Below, piece after piece: positions 29,070-37,313 of a DNA stretch of 64,000 bases (position 1 is the stretch's first letter; every line of letters starts with the position of its first letter). The notes beneath the pieces were generated by a model, which saw only the letters and a program-made list of their open reading frames with translations, did not search any database and was not told where the DNA came from. Source of the DNA: Providencia huaxiensis. GTDB taxonomy: Bacteria > Pseudomonadota > Gammaproteobacteria > Enterobacterales > Enterobacteriaceae. A program made the position numbers and the translations under genes. The stretch covers positions 3,348,001-3,412,000 of the forward strand of contig NZ_CP031123.2 of assembly GCF_002843235.3 (NCBI RefSeq), read 5' to 3'.

Positions 29070-29201
29070 ATGAACGCTGCTGCTCTATTTCTTACAGAGA
29101 ACACCTCCACTGCACTGCCTTCTGGCGGTCTGGACAGCCTGTTTTTCCCCTTCTTATTTATAAAAAAGCCCCTCAATGAGGGGCTTTTTTTTGGCCTATA
29201 G
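29070..29201 (+). CDS. pyrL: pyrBI leader peptide PyrL
   Basis: This 43-codon leader has GGGAGA upstream of its ATG. Translation runs through a T-rich tract (LFFPFLF region) and straight across the attenuator hairpin, ending just past it. This is how E. coli pyrL works: when UTP is low, RNA polymerase stalls in the U-rich stretch, the ribosome catches up and prevents the terminator hairpin, and pyrBI is expressed. The peptide differs from E. coli PyrL in most positions but keeps the FFP segment and the K-K-P-L-N run over the hairpin. Confidence 0.9.
   Translation: MNAAALFLTENTSTALPSGGLDSLFFPFLFIKKPLNEGLFFGL
29163..29192 (+). terminator. pyrBI attenuator terminator
   Basis: The stem AAGCCCCTC/GAGGGGCTT has a 3-base loop and is followed by a run of T residues. 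It lies inside the pyrL reading frame and upstream of pyrB, with a U-rich pausing tract just before it. Confidence 0.93.
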
Positions 29202-29235
29202 ACCTAATATGTCTTGCTGACACAGGAGAACAACA

Positions 29236-30171
29236 ATGCCGAACCCTTTATACCACCGCGATATCATCTCGATTAATGATTTAGACCGTTCAGACCTTGA
29301 GTTGGTACTTAAAGTCGCTGCTTCATTAAAAAAACAGCCACAACCAGAGTTTCTAAAACATAAAGTCATCGCAAGTTGTTTCTTTGAAGCCTCTACACGT
29401 ACACGTTTGTCATTCGAAACGGCAATCCACCGTTTAGGTGCTTCTGTTGTTGGTTTCTCTGATAGCACCAACACTTCACTCGGCAAGAAAGGCGAAACTC
29501 TGGCAGATACCATCTCTGTCATCAGCCAATACGTGGATGCAATTGTCATGCGCCACCCCCAAGAAGGTGCCGCGCGTCTTGCTAGCCAGTTTGCAGGCCA
29601 AATCCCTGTCATTAATGCAGGCGATGGATCAAACCAACATCCAACACAAACGTTACTCGACTTGTTTACTATCCAAGAAACTCAAGGTCGTTTAGAAAAC
29701 CTGCAAATTGCCATGGTCGGTGACCTAAAATATGGCCGAACTGTGCATTCCTTAACCCAAGCACTGTCTAAATTTGAAGGTAATCACTTCTACTTTATTG
29801 CTCCTGAAGCGCTTTCAATGCCAAACCATATTCTGCACATCTTAGAAGAAAAAGGCGCAACCTACAGCCTGCATAATAATATTGATGAAGTGATGCCAGA
29901 ACTCGACATTCTGTATATGACCCGCGTACAAAAAGAGCGCCTCGACCCTTCTGAATACGCGAATGTTAAAGCGCAATTTATTTTAAGTGCCGCAGATCTC
30001 CATTGTGCAAAACCGAATTTAAAAGTCTTACACCCACTGCCTCGAGTTGATGAAATCGCGGTAGATGTGGATAACACACCGTATGCTTACTATTTCCAGC
30101 AAGCAGGAAATGGGATTTATGCAAGGCAGGCATTGTTATCTCTGGTTTTAAATAAAGAATTGGCTATCTGA
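29236..30171 (+). CDS. pyrB: aspartate carbamoyltransferase catalytic subunit
   Basis: PyrB condenses aspartate with carbamoyl phosphate, the first committed step of pyrimidine synthesis. It has 311 residues. The carbamoyl phosphate motif STRTR is at 53-57, with KKGET and HPLPRVDEI also conserved. It forms the c6r6 holoenzyme with PyrI, encoded 13 bases downstream. Expression is controlled by the pyrL attenuator. Confidence 0.98.
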   Translation: MPNPLYHRDIISINDLDRSDLELVLKVAASLKKQPQPEFLKHKVIASCFFEASTRTRLSFETAIHRLGASVVGFSDSTNTSLGKKGETLADTISVISQYVDAIVMRHPQEGAARLASQFAGQIPVINAGDGSNQHPTQTLLDLFTIQETQGRLENLQIAMVGDLKYGRTVHSLTQALSKFEGNHFYFIAPEALSMPNHILHILEEKGATYSLHNNIDEVMPELDILYMTRVQKERLDPSEYANVKAQFILSAADLHCAKPNLKVLHPLPRVDEIAVDVDNTPYAYYFQQAGNGIYARQALLSLVLNKELAI

Positions 30172-30184
30172 GGAGGAAATTACC

Positions 30185-30649
30185 ATGACACACGACCATA
30201 AATTACAAGTTGAAGCAATCAGCCACGGTACCGTTATTGACCACATTCCTGCTCAAATTGGTTTCAAGTTACTAAAATTGTTTAAGCTAACAAAAACAGA
30301 CGAACGCATCACGATTGGTTTAAATTTGCCATCAAGTAATCTAGGCAAAAAAGACATTATCAAAATCGAAAATACCTTTTTAACCCCAGAGCAAGCTAAC
30401 CAATTAGCTATGTATGCCCCTGAAGCCACCGTTAATCGTATTGAAGATTACCAAGTGGTAGAAAAGCTTGAGCTCACACTGCCTCACTATATCGACAACG
30501 TGTTAATTTGCCCAAATAGCAACTGTATTAGCCATAATGAGCCCGTATCAAGCAGTTTCCGTGTGAAAAAAATCGGCAAAGAAGTCGCACTCACGTGTAA
30601 ATTCTGTGAAAAAGAGTTCGATAGAGACGCTGTGATCAATAACCAGTAA
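30185..30649 (+). CDS. pyrI: aspartate carbamoyltransferase regulatory subunit
   Basis: PyrI binds CTP and ATP for allosteric control of PyrB. It has 154 residues. The zinc ligands are C109, C114, C138 and C141, exactly at E. coli positions. AGGAGG lies a few bases before the ATG. It is cotranscribed with pyrB. Confidence 0.98.
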   Translation: MTHDHKLQVEAISHGTVIDHIPAQIGFKLLKLFKLTKTDERITIGLNLPSSNLGKKDIIKIENTFLTPEQANQLAMYAPEATVNRIEDYQVVEKLELTLPHYIDNVLICPNSNCISHNEPVSSSFRVKKIGKEVALTCKFCEKEFDRDAVINNQ

Positions 30650-30673
30650 GTTATTTTTGCGTAGACTGCGGTG

Positions 30674-30701
30674 TTGTCTAGGTGCAATCCATGTTTATAA
30701 T
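30674..30701 (+). promoter_or_regulatory. candidate ridA promoter
   Basis: TTGTCT, 16 bases, then TATAAT, about 110 bases upstream of ridA and just after pyrI. Confidence 0.65.
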
Positions 30702-30811
30702 AGTGCCTAACACCCCATAAAGTTATACTCAACATCATACCAAACTACAGAAACCGCTGTGGCTTGCCATATGACGAGTATTTTCTCTTTACGTGATGAA
30801 ACGGAGTAGTT

Positions 30812-31198
30812 ATGTCATACGAAATCAATACAGAAAACGCACCAGCAGCGATCGGTCCTTACGTTCAAGGCGTAGATTTGGGTAGTATGGTTATCACATC
30901 AGGGCAAATCCCTGTTGATCCTAAAACCGGTGAAGTGCCTGAAGATATCGCAGCACAAACTCGCCAATCACTGGCTAACGTAAAAGCAATTTTAGAAAAA
31001 GCTGGCTTAAGTGCGGCTAATATCGTGAAAACAACGGTATTTGTAAAAGATTTAAATGACTTTGCGACCGTGAATGCAACCTACGAAGAATTTTTCAAAC
31101 AGCATAATGCACCGTTCCCAGCTCGTTCTTGCGTTGAAGTTGCTCGCCTGCCAAAAGACGTGAAAATTGAAATCGAAGCAATCGCAGTACGTAAATAA
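30812..31198 (+). CDS. ridA: 2-iminobutanoate/2-iminopropanoate deaminase RidA
   Basis: RidA hydrolyses reactive enamine and imine intermediates from PLP enzymes such as threonine dehydratase. It has 128 residues (trimer, cytosol). The catalytic arginine R105 lies in PARSCVEVARLP. The gene follows pyrBI, as in E. coli. A terminator is at 31216-31247. Confidence 0.97.
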   Translation: MSYEINTENAPAAIGPYVQGVDLGSMVITSGQIPVDPKTGEVPEDIAAQTRQSLANVKAILEKAGLSAANIVKTTVFVKDLNDFATVNATYEEFFKQHNAPFPARSCVEVARLPKDVKIEIEAIAVRK

Positions 31199-31215
31199 CG
31201 ATTAATTCGAGCCAA

Positions 31216-31247
31216 ACACCCCATCCTTTGAGTGGGGTGTCTTTCAT
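31216..31247 (+). terminator. rho-independent terminator of ridA
   Basis: The stem ACACCCCA/TGGGGTGT has a 9-base loop and is followed by CTTTCATT, 18 bases past the ridA stop. The T tract is short. Confidence 0.75.
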
Positions 31248-31418
31248 TACTGTCTACCTCCGATACAGAATAAATTCCCCGTCACAGTAGTCATTTTCAT
31301 GCTTTGCGAATAAAGAAAATCACATCTCTTTTTTATTTAGATCACTGATATGAATACTAGCAACTGAAAAGATTTATTTCCTCTGCGCTTTTGATATTCA
31401 TACAAATTATTTTTTTCC

Positions 31419-31432
31419 TTGTTTTAAATCAA
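31419..31432. promoter_or_regulatory. FNR box upstream of nrdD
   Basis: TTGTTTTAAATCAA matches 9 of the 10 conserved bases of TTGAT-N4-ATCAA. This fits anaerobic activation of nrdDG by FNR. Confidence 0.7.
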
Positions 31433-31458
31433 ATAGTGGTGATCTAAAAAAAAGCAAA

Positions 31459-31474
31459 ATCCCATATATTGTGC
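31459..31474. promoter_or_regulatory. NrdR box 1
   Basis: ATCCCATATATTGTGC fits the NrdR consensus ACACWATATATWGTGT in its core. It is paired with a second box starting 33 bases later, about three helical turns, the usual arrangement. Confidence 0.7.
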
Positions 31475-31491
31475 TTTAATTACACAAGATG

Positions 31492-31507
31492 ACACAACAT
31501 ATAGTAT
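31492..31507. promoter_or_regulatory. NrdR box 2
   Basis: ACACAACATATAGTAT differs from the NrdR consensus at two of 16 positions. Together with box 1 it should mediate nucleotide-dependent repression of nrdDG. Confidence 0.7.
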
Positions 31508-31518
31508 TTATTCACATT

Positions 31519-31527
31519 TTATCCACA
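31519..31527 (+). promoter_or_regulatory. DnaA box (perfect)
   Basis: TTATCCACA is the consensus high-affinity DnaA box. It lies 12 bases after NrdR box 2. Confidence 0.7.
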
Positions 31528-31570
31528 GATTAGTACCCGTGATAAACATGGCGAATAGCTGAAGTCGCAT

Positions 31571-31579
31571 TGTGGATAA
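31571..31579 (-). promoter_or_regulatory. second DnaA box, opposite orientation
   Basis: TGTGGATAA is the reverse complement of the perfect DnaA box. It lies 19 bases before the nrdD start codon, facing the box at 31519. Confidence 0.7.
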
Positions 31580-31598
31580 CTTAACAAGGAGAATGCCC

Positions 31599-33737
31599 GT
31601 GGGAACGGTTGTTATAAAAAGAGATGGTTGTCAGGTCGGTTTTGACCTTCCACGAATTCAAGAAGCCGTTAAACGTGCAGCGGCTGCTGTGAATGTTAAG
31701 GATGACGATTATTGTCTTCAGGTTGCTTCTGCTGTTACAGAGCAACTTTGCAGCCGTGACCGAGTGGATATCGCTGACATTCAAGATGCAGTTGAAAACC
31801 AGCTGATGGCCGGGCCTTATAAAGACTTAGCCCGTGCTTACATTGAATATCGCCACGATAGAGACAGCGAACGTGAAAAACGCAGCCAATTGACGCATGA
31901 CATTCGTGGGTTAATCGAACAAAGTAACGTCTCTTTACTCAATGAAAATGCCAATAAAGACAGTAAAGTGATCCCGACACAGCGCGATTTACTCGCGGGT
32001 ATTGTCGCTAAACACTATGCAAAACAACATATTTTGCCGAGAGATGTCGTTATTGCACACGAACGAGGCGAAATTCACTATCATGACCTCGACTATGCAC
32101 CTTTTTTCCCGATGTTTAACTGTATGTTAATTGACCTTGAAGGTATGTTAACGAATGGTTTTAAAATGGGAAATGCAGAAATAGAGCCACCAAAGTCTAT
32201 TTCAACGGCCACTGCCGTCACAGCACAAATTATCGCCCAAGTTGCTAGCCATATATATGGCGGTACGACAATTAACCGTATTGACGAAATCTTAGCGCCA
32301 TATGTCGCAATCAGCTATGAAAAGCACCTAAAAGTCGCCAAAGAGTGGGGAATTGCAGATGCGGAAGGTTATGCACACAACCGTACAGATAAAGAGTGTT
32401 ATGATGCTTTTCAATCCTTAGAGTATGAAGTCAATACACTTCACACCGCAAATGGCCAAACCCCTTTTGTGACCTTCGGTTTTGGCCTTGGAACGTCTAA
32501 AGAAGCGAGGCTCATTCAGCAATCAATTCTGAAAAATCGCATTGCCGGCCTTGGCAAAAACCGCAAAACAGCCGTTTTCCCGAAACTCGTATTTGCAATT
32601 AATGATGGCCTAAACCACAAATTAGGTGACCCTAATTACGACATCAAACAACTCGCTTTAGAGTGTGCGAGTAAGCGCATGTACCCTGATATTCTTAACT
32701 ACGATCGCGTTGTTGATGTGACTGGGTCATTTAAAACACCTATGGGTTGCCGCAGCTTCCTTGGCGTCTATGAAGAAAATGGGCAACAAATTCATGATGG
32801 GCGCAACAATTTAGGCGTTATCAGCCTAAACTTGCCTCGCATTGCTATCGAAGCGCAAGGTAATGAAGATGCATTTTGGGCATTACTGGATGAACGTCTA
32901 GCAATTGCCAAAAAAGCCTTAATGACCCGCATTGCCCGTTTAGAAACCGTAAAAGCGCGCGTCGCGCCAATTTTGTATATGGAAGGCGCCTGCGGTGTTC
33001 GGTTAAAAGCTGACGATAACGTTGCTGAGATCTTTAAAAACGGACGTGCGTCTATTTCCTTAGGTTACATTGGGTTGCATGAAACCATCAATGCGCTTTT
33101 TGGCACACAGACTCATGTCTATGATGATGAAAAATTACGTAAAAAAGCGGTCGAGATTGTCAGCCGCTTACGCCAAGCCACTGATGAGTGGAAAGCCCAA
33201 ACAGGCTACGGTTTCAGCTTATACAGCACACCAAGTGAAAACTTGTGTGACCGTTTTTGCCATATCGATACCGCTGAATTTGGGGTGATACAAGGTGTTA
33301 CCGACAAAGGTTACTACACCAACAGCTTCCATTTAGATGTTGAAAAACAAGTCAATCCTTACGATAAAATTGATTTTGAAGCCTCTTATCCAGCTATCGC
33401 GAATGGTGGGTTTATCTGTTACGGCGAATATCCTAACTTACAACATAACGTTAGAGCCTTAGAGGACGTGTGGGACTACAGTTATCAACATGTGCCTTAT
33501 TATGGGACTAACACTCCAATTGACGAGTGTTATGAATGCGGTTTCTCGGGTGAATTTTCTTGTACTAGCAAAGGCTTTACCTGCCCTGCTTGCGGCAATC
33601 ATGACACAAATAGAGTTTCTGTCATTCGTCGAGTTTGCGGTTATTTAGGTAGCCCAGATGCCAGACCATTCAATGCAGGAAAACAGGAAGAAGTGAAGCG
33701 TCGTATCAAGCACTTAGGTAACGGCCAAATAGGTTAA
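31599..33737 (+). CDS. nrdD: anaerobic ribonucleoside-triphosphate reductase
   Basis: NrdD is the oxygen-sensitive glycyl-radical enzyme that makes deoxyribonucleotides during anaerobic growth. I chose GTG 31599: AAGGAG ends seven bases before it, and the product is then 712 residues, exactly the E. coli length. ATG 31593 is only one base from that Shine-Dalgarno, and GTG 31572 overlaps the DnaA box. An N-terminal ATP-cone precedes the catalytic barrel. The C-terminus has the zinc site (CYECGF, CPACG) and the glycyl-radical loop RVCGYLG. FNR, NrdR and DnaA boxes lie upstream, and nrdG follows in the same operon. Confidence 0.97.
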   Translation: MGTVVIKRDGCQVGFDLPRIQEAVKRAAAAVNVKDDDYCLQVASAVTEQLCSRDRVDIADIQDAVENQLMAGPYKDLARAYIEYRHDRDSEREKRSQLTHDIRGLIEQSNVSLLNENANKDSKVIPTQRDLLAGIVAKHYAKQHILPRDVVIAHERGEIHYHDLDYAPFFPMFNCMLIDLEGMLTNGFKMGNAEIEPPKSISTATAVTAQIIAQVASHIYGGTTINRIDEILAPYVAISYEKHLKVAKEWGIADAEGYAHNRTDKECYDAFQSLEYEVNTLHTANGQTPFVTFGFGLGTSKEARLIQQSILKNRIAGLGKNRKTAVFPKLVFAINDGLNHKLGDPNYDIKQLALECASKRMYPDILNYDRVVDVTGSFKTPMGCRSFLGVYEENGQQIHDGRNNLGVISLNLPRIAIEAQGNEDAFWALLDERLAIAKKALMTRIARLETVKARVAPILYMEGACGVRLKADDNVAEIFKNGRASISLGYIGLHETINALFGTQTHVYDDEKLRKKAVEIVSRLRQATDEWKAQTGYGFSLYSTPSENLCDRFCHIDTAEFGVIQGVTDKGYYTNSFHLDVEKQVNPYDKIDFEASYPAIANGGFICYGEYPNLQHNVRALEDVWDYSYQHVPYYGTNTPIDECYECGFSGEFSCTSKGFTCPACGNHDTNRVSVIRRVCGYLGSPDARPFNAGKQEEVKRRIKHLGNGQIG

Positions 33738-33741
33738 TGCT

Positions 33742-34206
33742 ATGAATTATCACCAATATTATCCTGTTGATGTGGTCAATGGCCCAGGAACTCGCTGTAC
33801 GCTGTTTGTCGCAGGCTGTGTTCATCAATGCCGTGGTTGCTACAACCAAAGTACATGGCGAGTGGATTCAGGCATACCATTCACCCAAGAAATGGAAGAC
33901 CAAATTATCCAAGATTTGCAGGACACGCGAATCCATCGGCAAGGGCTTTCCCTTTCAGGCGGAGACCCGCTGCACCCAGCCAATTTACCTGCGGTGCTCA
34001 AGTTGGTAAAGCGCGTAAAAGCAGTTTGCCCAGATAAGGACATCTGGTTATGGACAGGATACACATTGGGTGATTTCACGCTTGAACAGCAAAAAGTGGT
34101 GAGTTTTGTCAATGCCGTGATTGACGGCAAATTCGAGCAAGATTTACATGACCCGCGCTTAATTTGGCGCGGTAGCTCGAATCAGGTAATCCACAGACTG
34201 CGTTAA
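33742..34206 (+). CDS. nrdG: anaerobic ribonucleotide reductase-activating protein
   Basis: NrdG is a radical SAM enzyme that installs the glycyl radical on NrdD. It has 154 residues. The [4Fe-4S] motif C26-x3-C30-x2-C33 (CVHQCRGC) is intact, and LSGGDPL provides the SAM-binding glycines. It starts 4 bases after nrdD. Its stop codon overlaps that of the convergent yhbP gene. Confidence 0.97.
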   Translation: MNYHQYYPVDVVNGPGTRCTLFVAGCVHQCRGCYNQSTWRVDSGIPFTQEMEDQIIQDLQDTRIHRQGLSLSGGDPLHPANLPAVLKLVKRVKAVCPDKDIWLWTGYTLGDFTLEQQKVVSFVNAVIDGKFEQDLHDPRLIWRGSSNQVIHRLR

Positions 34207-34652
34207 ATTTGCCGTTCCCAATATAGTTTGGTACCAAAACCTAATTTGTTATCCACCATTTTGACATTCTGCAAGTGAAGCTGCCAAACAGGCAGTTTCG
34301 CTGCTATTGCCACAGGAAAACGACGGCAGTAGAAACCGCGAGAGAGCTGTGCTTCCTCACTTTCTAATATTTTAATTTCACCTGTAAATTGAATACCTTG
34401 TATTGCATTCACAGCTTTGGTCTGTGCCGATATTGTGCCAGCAACCTGTGGGTTAGCCACCATCAATTGCCCATGTTTTGAATTTGGATCTGTCATTAAA
34501 ATCAGGCACATCTTTTTCGCATCAAATGCATAGTAACAACTGGCAGGCCAGATATCATTGTTATGGTGAGCAAAAAGGGAAAAAACGTGTTGGCGGGCAA
34601 TATAGCGTTGGATGTGTTTTAACGTTTGTTCAGGCGTCATAGCGGTTTCCAT
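34203..34652 (-). CDS. yhbP: YhbP family protein (UPF0306)
   Basis: The 149-residue cytosolic protein resembles E. coli YhbP, a split-barrel flavin-type (pyridoxamine oxidase-like) fold of unknown function. Shared blocks are AKQHV/ARQHV near the start, GVQF/GIQFTGEI, and the ending NKLGFGTKLYW. The start could be 34652 or ATG 34640 (MTPEQT). It belongs with the yhbQ-yhbS-ubiT-ubiUV group that E. coli also keeps together. It overlaps nrdG by 4 bases tail to tail. Confidence 0.88.
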   Translation of the reverse strand: METAMTPEQTLKHIQRYIARQHVFSLFAHHNNDIWPASCYYAFDAKKMCLILMTDPNSKHGQLMVANPQVAGTISAQTKAVNAIQGIQFTGEIKILESEEAQLSRGFYCRRFPVAIAAKLPVWQLHLQNVKMVDNKLGFGTKLYWERQI

Positions 34653-34946
34653 ATAAACCCGTTCAGAACAAGCTTTCAGGGTATTCCCCTTAAGCTTGCT
34701 TAAACTGTTCTGAACGTAGGCATAAAATTCGCTATTACTATACTCTAACTAGCTGAAATATTAACCTAAATGTTTTTAGACTTATACGCCAACTAAATTC
34801 GAGTATTTATTCTAAATAATTCGAGTTGTAGCTAGGCGGCAAGTGAACGAGGCGCTAGGAGCATACATAAGTATGTGACTAGTGCGGATGAACGCGGCCA
34901 ACAACGCTACGGCTCGAAGTATGACGAGTAAATATGACGAATAAAT
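34653..34946. other. gap between yhbP and the DUF1471 gene, mainly an ERIC element
   Basis: About 150 bp of AT-rich DNA, presumably with the yhbP promoter, is followed by an ERIC copy at 34804-34934. No open frame or other motif is evident. Confidence 0.5.
34804..34934 (+). repeat. ERIC element
   Basis: The terminal inverted repeats (TATTTATTCTAAATAATTCG at the left, the matching TATTTACTCGTCATACTTCG at the right on the other strand) enclose the core AGGAGCATACATAAGTATG. It is 131 bp, slightly longer than the 127-bp standard. It lies 12 bases past the stop codon of the DUF1471 gene. Confidence 0.88.
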
Positions 34947-35198
34947 TTATTTGTAGATAGCCGCAGTACCACTCATGCTATTCTCACCGCCAGCTGAAAT
35001 CACACGGAATGAAGTCGCACCAGCTTCATCAGCTTTTTTGGCCAATTGTGCGGTCAGGTCATTAACACTTACCGCACCAGTTACTGATACATAACCTGTT
35101 GCAGGTTGACTAGTATGTTGAACTTCTTCAGCGGCCATTGAACCAAATGAAACAGCACCTAAAGCCAAAGCAGCAGCAAATAATGTTGATTTTTTCAT
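34947..35198 (-). CDS. DUF1471 (YdgH/BhsA/McbA-like) periplasmic protein
   Basis: This small secreted protein has 83 residues: a signal peptide of 22 (cut after SMA) and one DUF1471 domain (GYVSVTGAVSVNDL, ATSFRVISA, GTAAIYK). Members such as BhsA and YhcN respond to acid, oxidative or envelope stress. It is a stand-alone gene, divergent from yhbQ. The exact family member cannot be fixed. Confidence 0.88.
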   Translation of the reverse strand: MKKSTLFAAALALGAVSFGSMAAEEVQHTSQPATGYVSVTGAVSVNDLTAQLAKKADEAGATSFRVISAGGENSMSGTAAIYK

Positions 35199-35467
35199 TG
35201 TACATTCCTTCTTGTAAACTTGATTTTTAGTTGGGATTTTTACTGTCCCTCTGTGATATGGATCATATTATGCGCTTTATTTTGAAAAGAAAATTAGCTA
35301 ATTTTGCTATAGTTATTCAAATAATTTGAATGCTAACTTAAGTTGAGGTTACAAATTTGTGACAGTTTCATATCGTTTTTTATTTAAATTTTAATATGTT
35401 ATAAATATCTTACTTAACGAATATATTCGTTGTAACCTTATATTTTTTTCTTATAAATCAGCACAGA

Positions 35468-35806
35468 ATGATAAAAAAAACTCTAGAAAAAAAACAATTA
35501 AAACAAAGTGATTGGTATCTTTACTTAGTGAGAGAGAAAAATAACGCTTTGTATTGTGGTATCACCACCGATGTACAACGTCGTTTTGAACAACATAAGG
35601 CAGGAACAGGGGCAAAAGCATTGAAAGGAAAAATGCCACTAGAACTGGTATTTTCTTGTTTTATTGGTTCTCGCTCAGCCGCATCAAAAATAGAATATCA
35701 AGTTAAGCAACTGAATAAAAAGACAAAAGAAAGGCTGGTCATTGACCAGCCTGATGACCTAGTTAACTACTTAGCTAACTATAAGTTATTGAAGTGTGAA
35801 GGGTAA
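35468..35806 (+). CDS. yhbQ: GIY-YIG nuclease family protein YhbQ
   Basis: The 112-residue protein has a single GIY-YIG endonuclease-like domain: the YLYLV and YCGITTD strands, R34 in QRRFEQH, and the GAKALKGK block. E. coli YhbQ is about 100 residues and starts nearer the WYLYLV motif; the N-terminal 16 residues here are extra and lysine-rich. A DNA repair role is suggested for the family. The last 28 bases overlap the convergent yhbS. Confidence 0.88.
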   Translation: MIKKTLEKKQLKQSDWYLYLVREKNNALYCGITTDVQRRFEQHKAGTGAKALKGKMPLELVFSCFIGSRSAASKIEYQVKQLNKKTKERLVIDQPDDLVNYLANYKLLKCEG

Positions 35807-36282
35807 GTCACTAAACCTTGATGTTCCCCAATTTCGCCATTTTCTAAGCCACAAACCAAAAAGTGGGCTTGTTGTTCAGGCCATTGGCAACTTATACCGT
35901 GGGTTGCAGCTGGTTCAAAACCGAAACGTGAATAGTAGCGTTCATCGCCCAGTACAACGACCGCACCGTAACCAAACTCATTGAGGCTATCTAACCCTTC
36001 ATAGACCAGTTTTTCTGCAATTCTTTGGCCTTGATGCGCTTTATTTACCGCTAATGGTGCAAGACCTACCCATTGTACGTCTTCCTCGTTAACGTCCACT
36101 GGCGTGAAGCCAACATAGCCGATCACTTCACCATCATCATTTGTTGCCACAACACCGAGCGTTAGCAAACCATCTTCACGTAAATGTTGAACAAGGTTAG
36201 CTTCCGCTTCAGTTGGAAAGGTTTCTCGCAATAATTTATCAATACCCATTGCGTCGACAGGGATTTCAACTCGGATTAGCAT
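35779..36282 (-). CDS. yhbS: GNAT acetyltransferase YhbS
   Basis: The 167-residue GNAT protein matches E. coli YhbS ([18 protein letters not shown], the CoA-binding [11 protein letters not shown], and SRFGFE). E. coli YhbS has been linked to a post-transcriptional regulatory role, but its substrate is not evident here. It overlaps ubiT by 7 bases, so the two are cotranscribed. Confidence 0.92.
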   Translation of the reverse strand: MLIRVEIPVDAMGIDKLLRETFPTEAEANLVQHLREDGLLTLGVVATNDDGEVIGYVGFTPVDVNEEDVQWVGLAPLAVNKAHQGQRIAEKLVYEGLDSLNEFGYGAVVVLGDERYYSRFGFEPAATHGISCQWPEQQAHFLVCGLENGEIGEHQGLVTYPSHFNNL

Positions 36283-36800
36283 GATGTTAACACAGGCGAT
36301 TTATGCTCTGCGTCCTCGCTTTCATGCACGGTTTTAATCACATCGGCCAATTGTAGCAAAGCAAAACGCAGTGGAGCTGGCATGTTTTCAAGCTCGAAAG
36401 CATCCATTAAATTCTTCACATAGAGGCCGAGTTCGGTATCCCCTTCAATCACCAGCCTACGCTGGAAAAAGAGTGTGTCAGGGTCTTCTTTACGTGCAGC
36501 AATCAGTACCAGATCATTCGCATTACCACTCACGCTAACATCCGCTTCTGCATGCTGTTTTACGGAGAGTTGGCCGCCCTGCAAACTGATAAACCAGACT
36601 AACGCTAAGTCACGAACCTCAACCTTTAGCCATTTGTCTTCAAGAAAATCCAGCTCCCCTTCCTTCACTGACTCACGAAATTGCCAGCTTAACAACTGTT
36701 CAAGGACCTGACGCTGCAGTGCGAATGGGGTCACTTTCAAAGGCAGTTTTAAAAATGAAGGGCCTTTTGTGATGAGTTGAGAACGAATTTTACTTAACAC
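36276..36800 (-). CDS. ubiT: ubiquinone anaerobic biosynthesis accessory factor UbiT (SCP2 domain)
   Basis: UbiT (formerly YhbT) is a 174-residue SCP2 lipid-binding protein needed, with UbiU and UbiV, for oxygen-independent ubiquinone synthesis. The hydrophobic pocket pattern and the RLVIEGDTELGLYVKNLMD block are typical. It is divergent from ubiUV and leads the ubiT-yhbS operon. Confidence 0.92.
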   Translation of the reverse strand: MLSKIRSQLITKGPSFLKLPLKVTPFALQRQVLEQLLSWQFRESVKEGELDFLEDKWLKVEVRDLALVWFISLQGGQLSVKQHAEADVSVSGNANDLVLIAARKEDPDTLFFQRRLVIEGDTELGLYVKNLMDAFELENMPAPLRFALLQLADVIKTVHESEDAEHKSPVLTSC

Positions 36801-36857
36801 AGTACTGACTCCCGTAGTAATTGTCTGCCCGTTTTCGTGTAACTACTTAACAACAGT

Positions 36858-36880
36858 AGCAGCTCGAATTATTTAGGGTA
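36858..36880 (-). repeat. ERIC terminus fragment
   Basis: Read on the minus strand this is TACCCTAAATAATTCGAG, identical in type to the left end of the ERIC at 2800. The core and the other end are absent, so it is a remnant. Confidence 0.6.
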
Positions 36881-36996
36881 ACATATTGCATATTTAGATG
36901 GTTAAATTTTCAACGCTAATAACTCCATTTTTTGAAGTCATTAACCTAACATTTGACTCATGATGAGTTATCTTGCCAAAAAATGATATTATTGGT

Positions 36997-37011
36997 TTGA
37001 TCCTATATCAA
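36997..37011. promoter_or_regulatory. FNR-like palindrome with 5-base spacer
   Basis: TTGAT-CCTAT-ATCAA has both perfect FNR half-sites, but the spacer is five bases rather than four. It may be a degenerate FNR site serving ubiT, or a site for another dimeric regulator. Confidence 0.35.
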
Positions 37012-37238
37012 CTTTTGCCCATCCAGCCAATATTTATTTCTCACATCCCTTTGATAAAAACTATCTCTAATTACCTATTTTCTCCAATAAACATTCAAAA
37101 ATCAGTCAAAAATAATTCATACTCCATATTTATAAAACTTATTCTCTGATATTTGGTGAAGTCTCTTTATTACCCACCAGCCTCCTTATTTCCTTAACGA
37201 CCTTAATTAACGAATACTGATATCCATTAACAATTTCT

Positions 37239-37252
37239 CTGCTCTAAATCAA
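37239..37252. promoter_or_regulatory. partial FNR box before ubiU
   Basis: CTGCT-CTAA-ATCAA has a perfect right half and 3 of 5 bases in the left half, 62 bases before the ubiU start. Confidence 0.4.
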
Positions 37253-37313
37253 AATCTATAACAGTTCTGTTGACTAGAATGTCAGCTGTTAAATTTTATA
37301 CAGGGATAGGACA

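Larger units (their letters stand above)
36801..37313. promoter_or_regulatory. 513-bp divergent control region between ubiT and ubiU
   Basis: This AT-rich region holds promoters for both directions. It contains an ERIC end fragment (36858-36880), a 15-bp palindrome TTGATCCTATATCAA (36997-37011) and a partial FNR site CTGCTCTAAATCAA (37239-37252) before ubiU. I found no coding frame or RNA gene. FNR control of ubiUV would match their anaerobic role. Confidence 0.5.
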
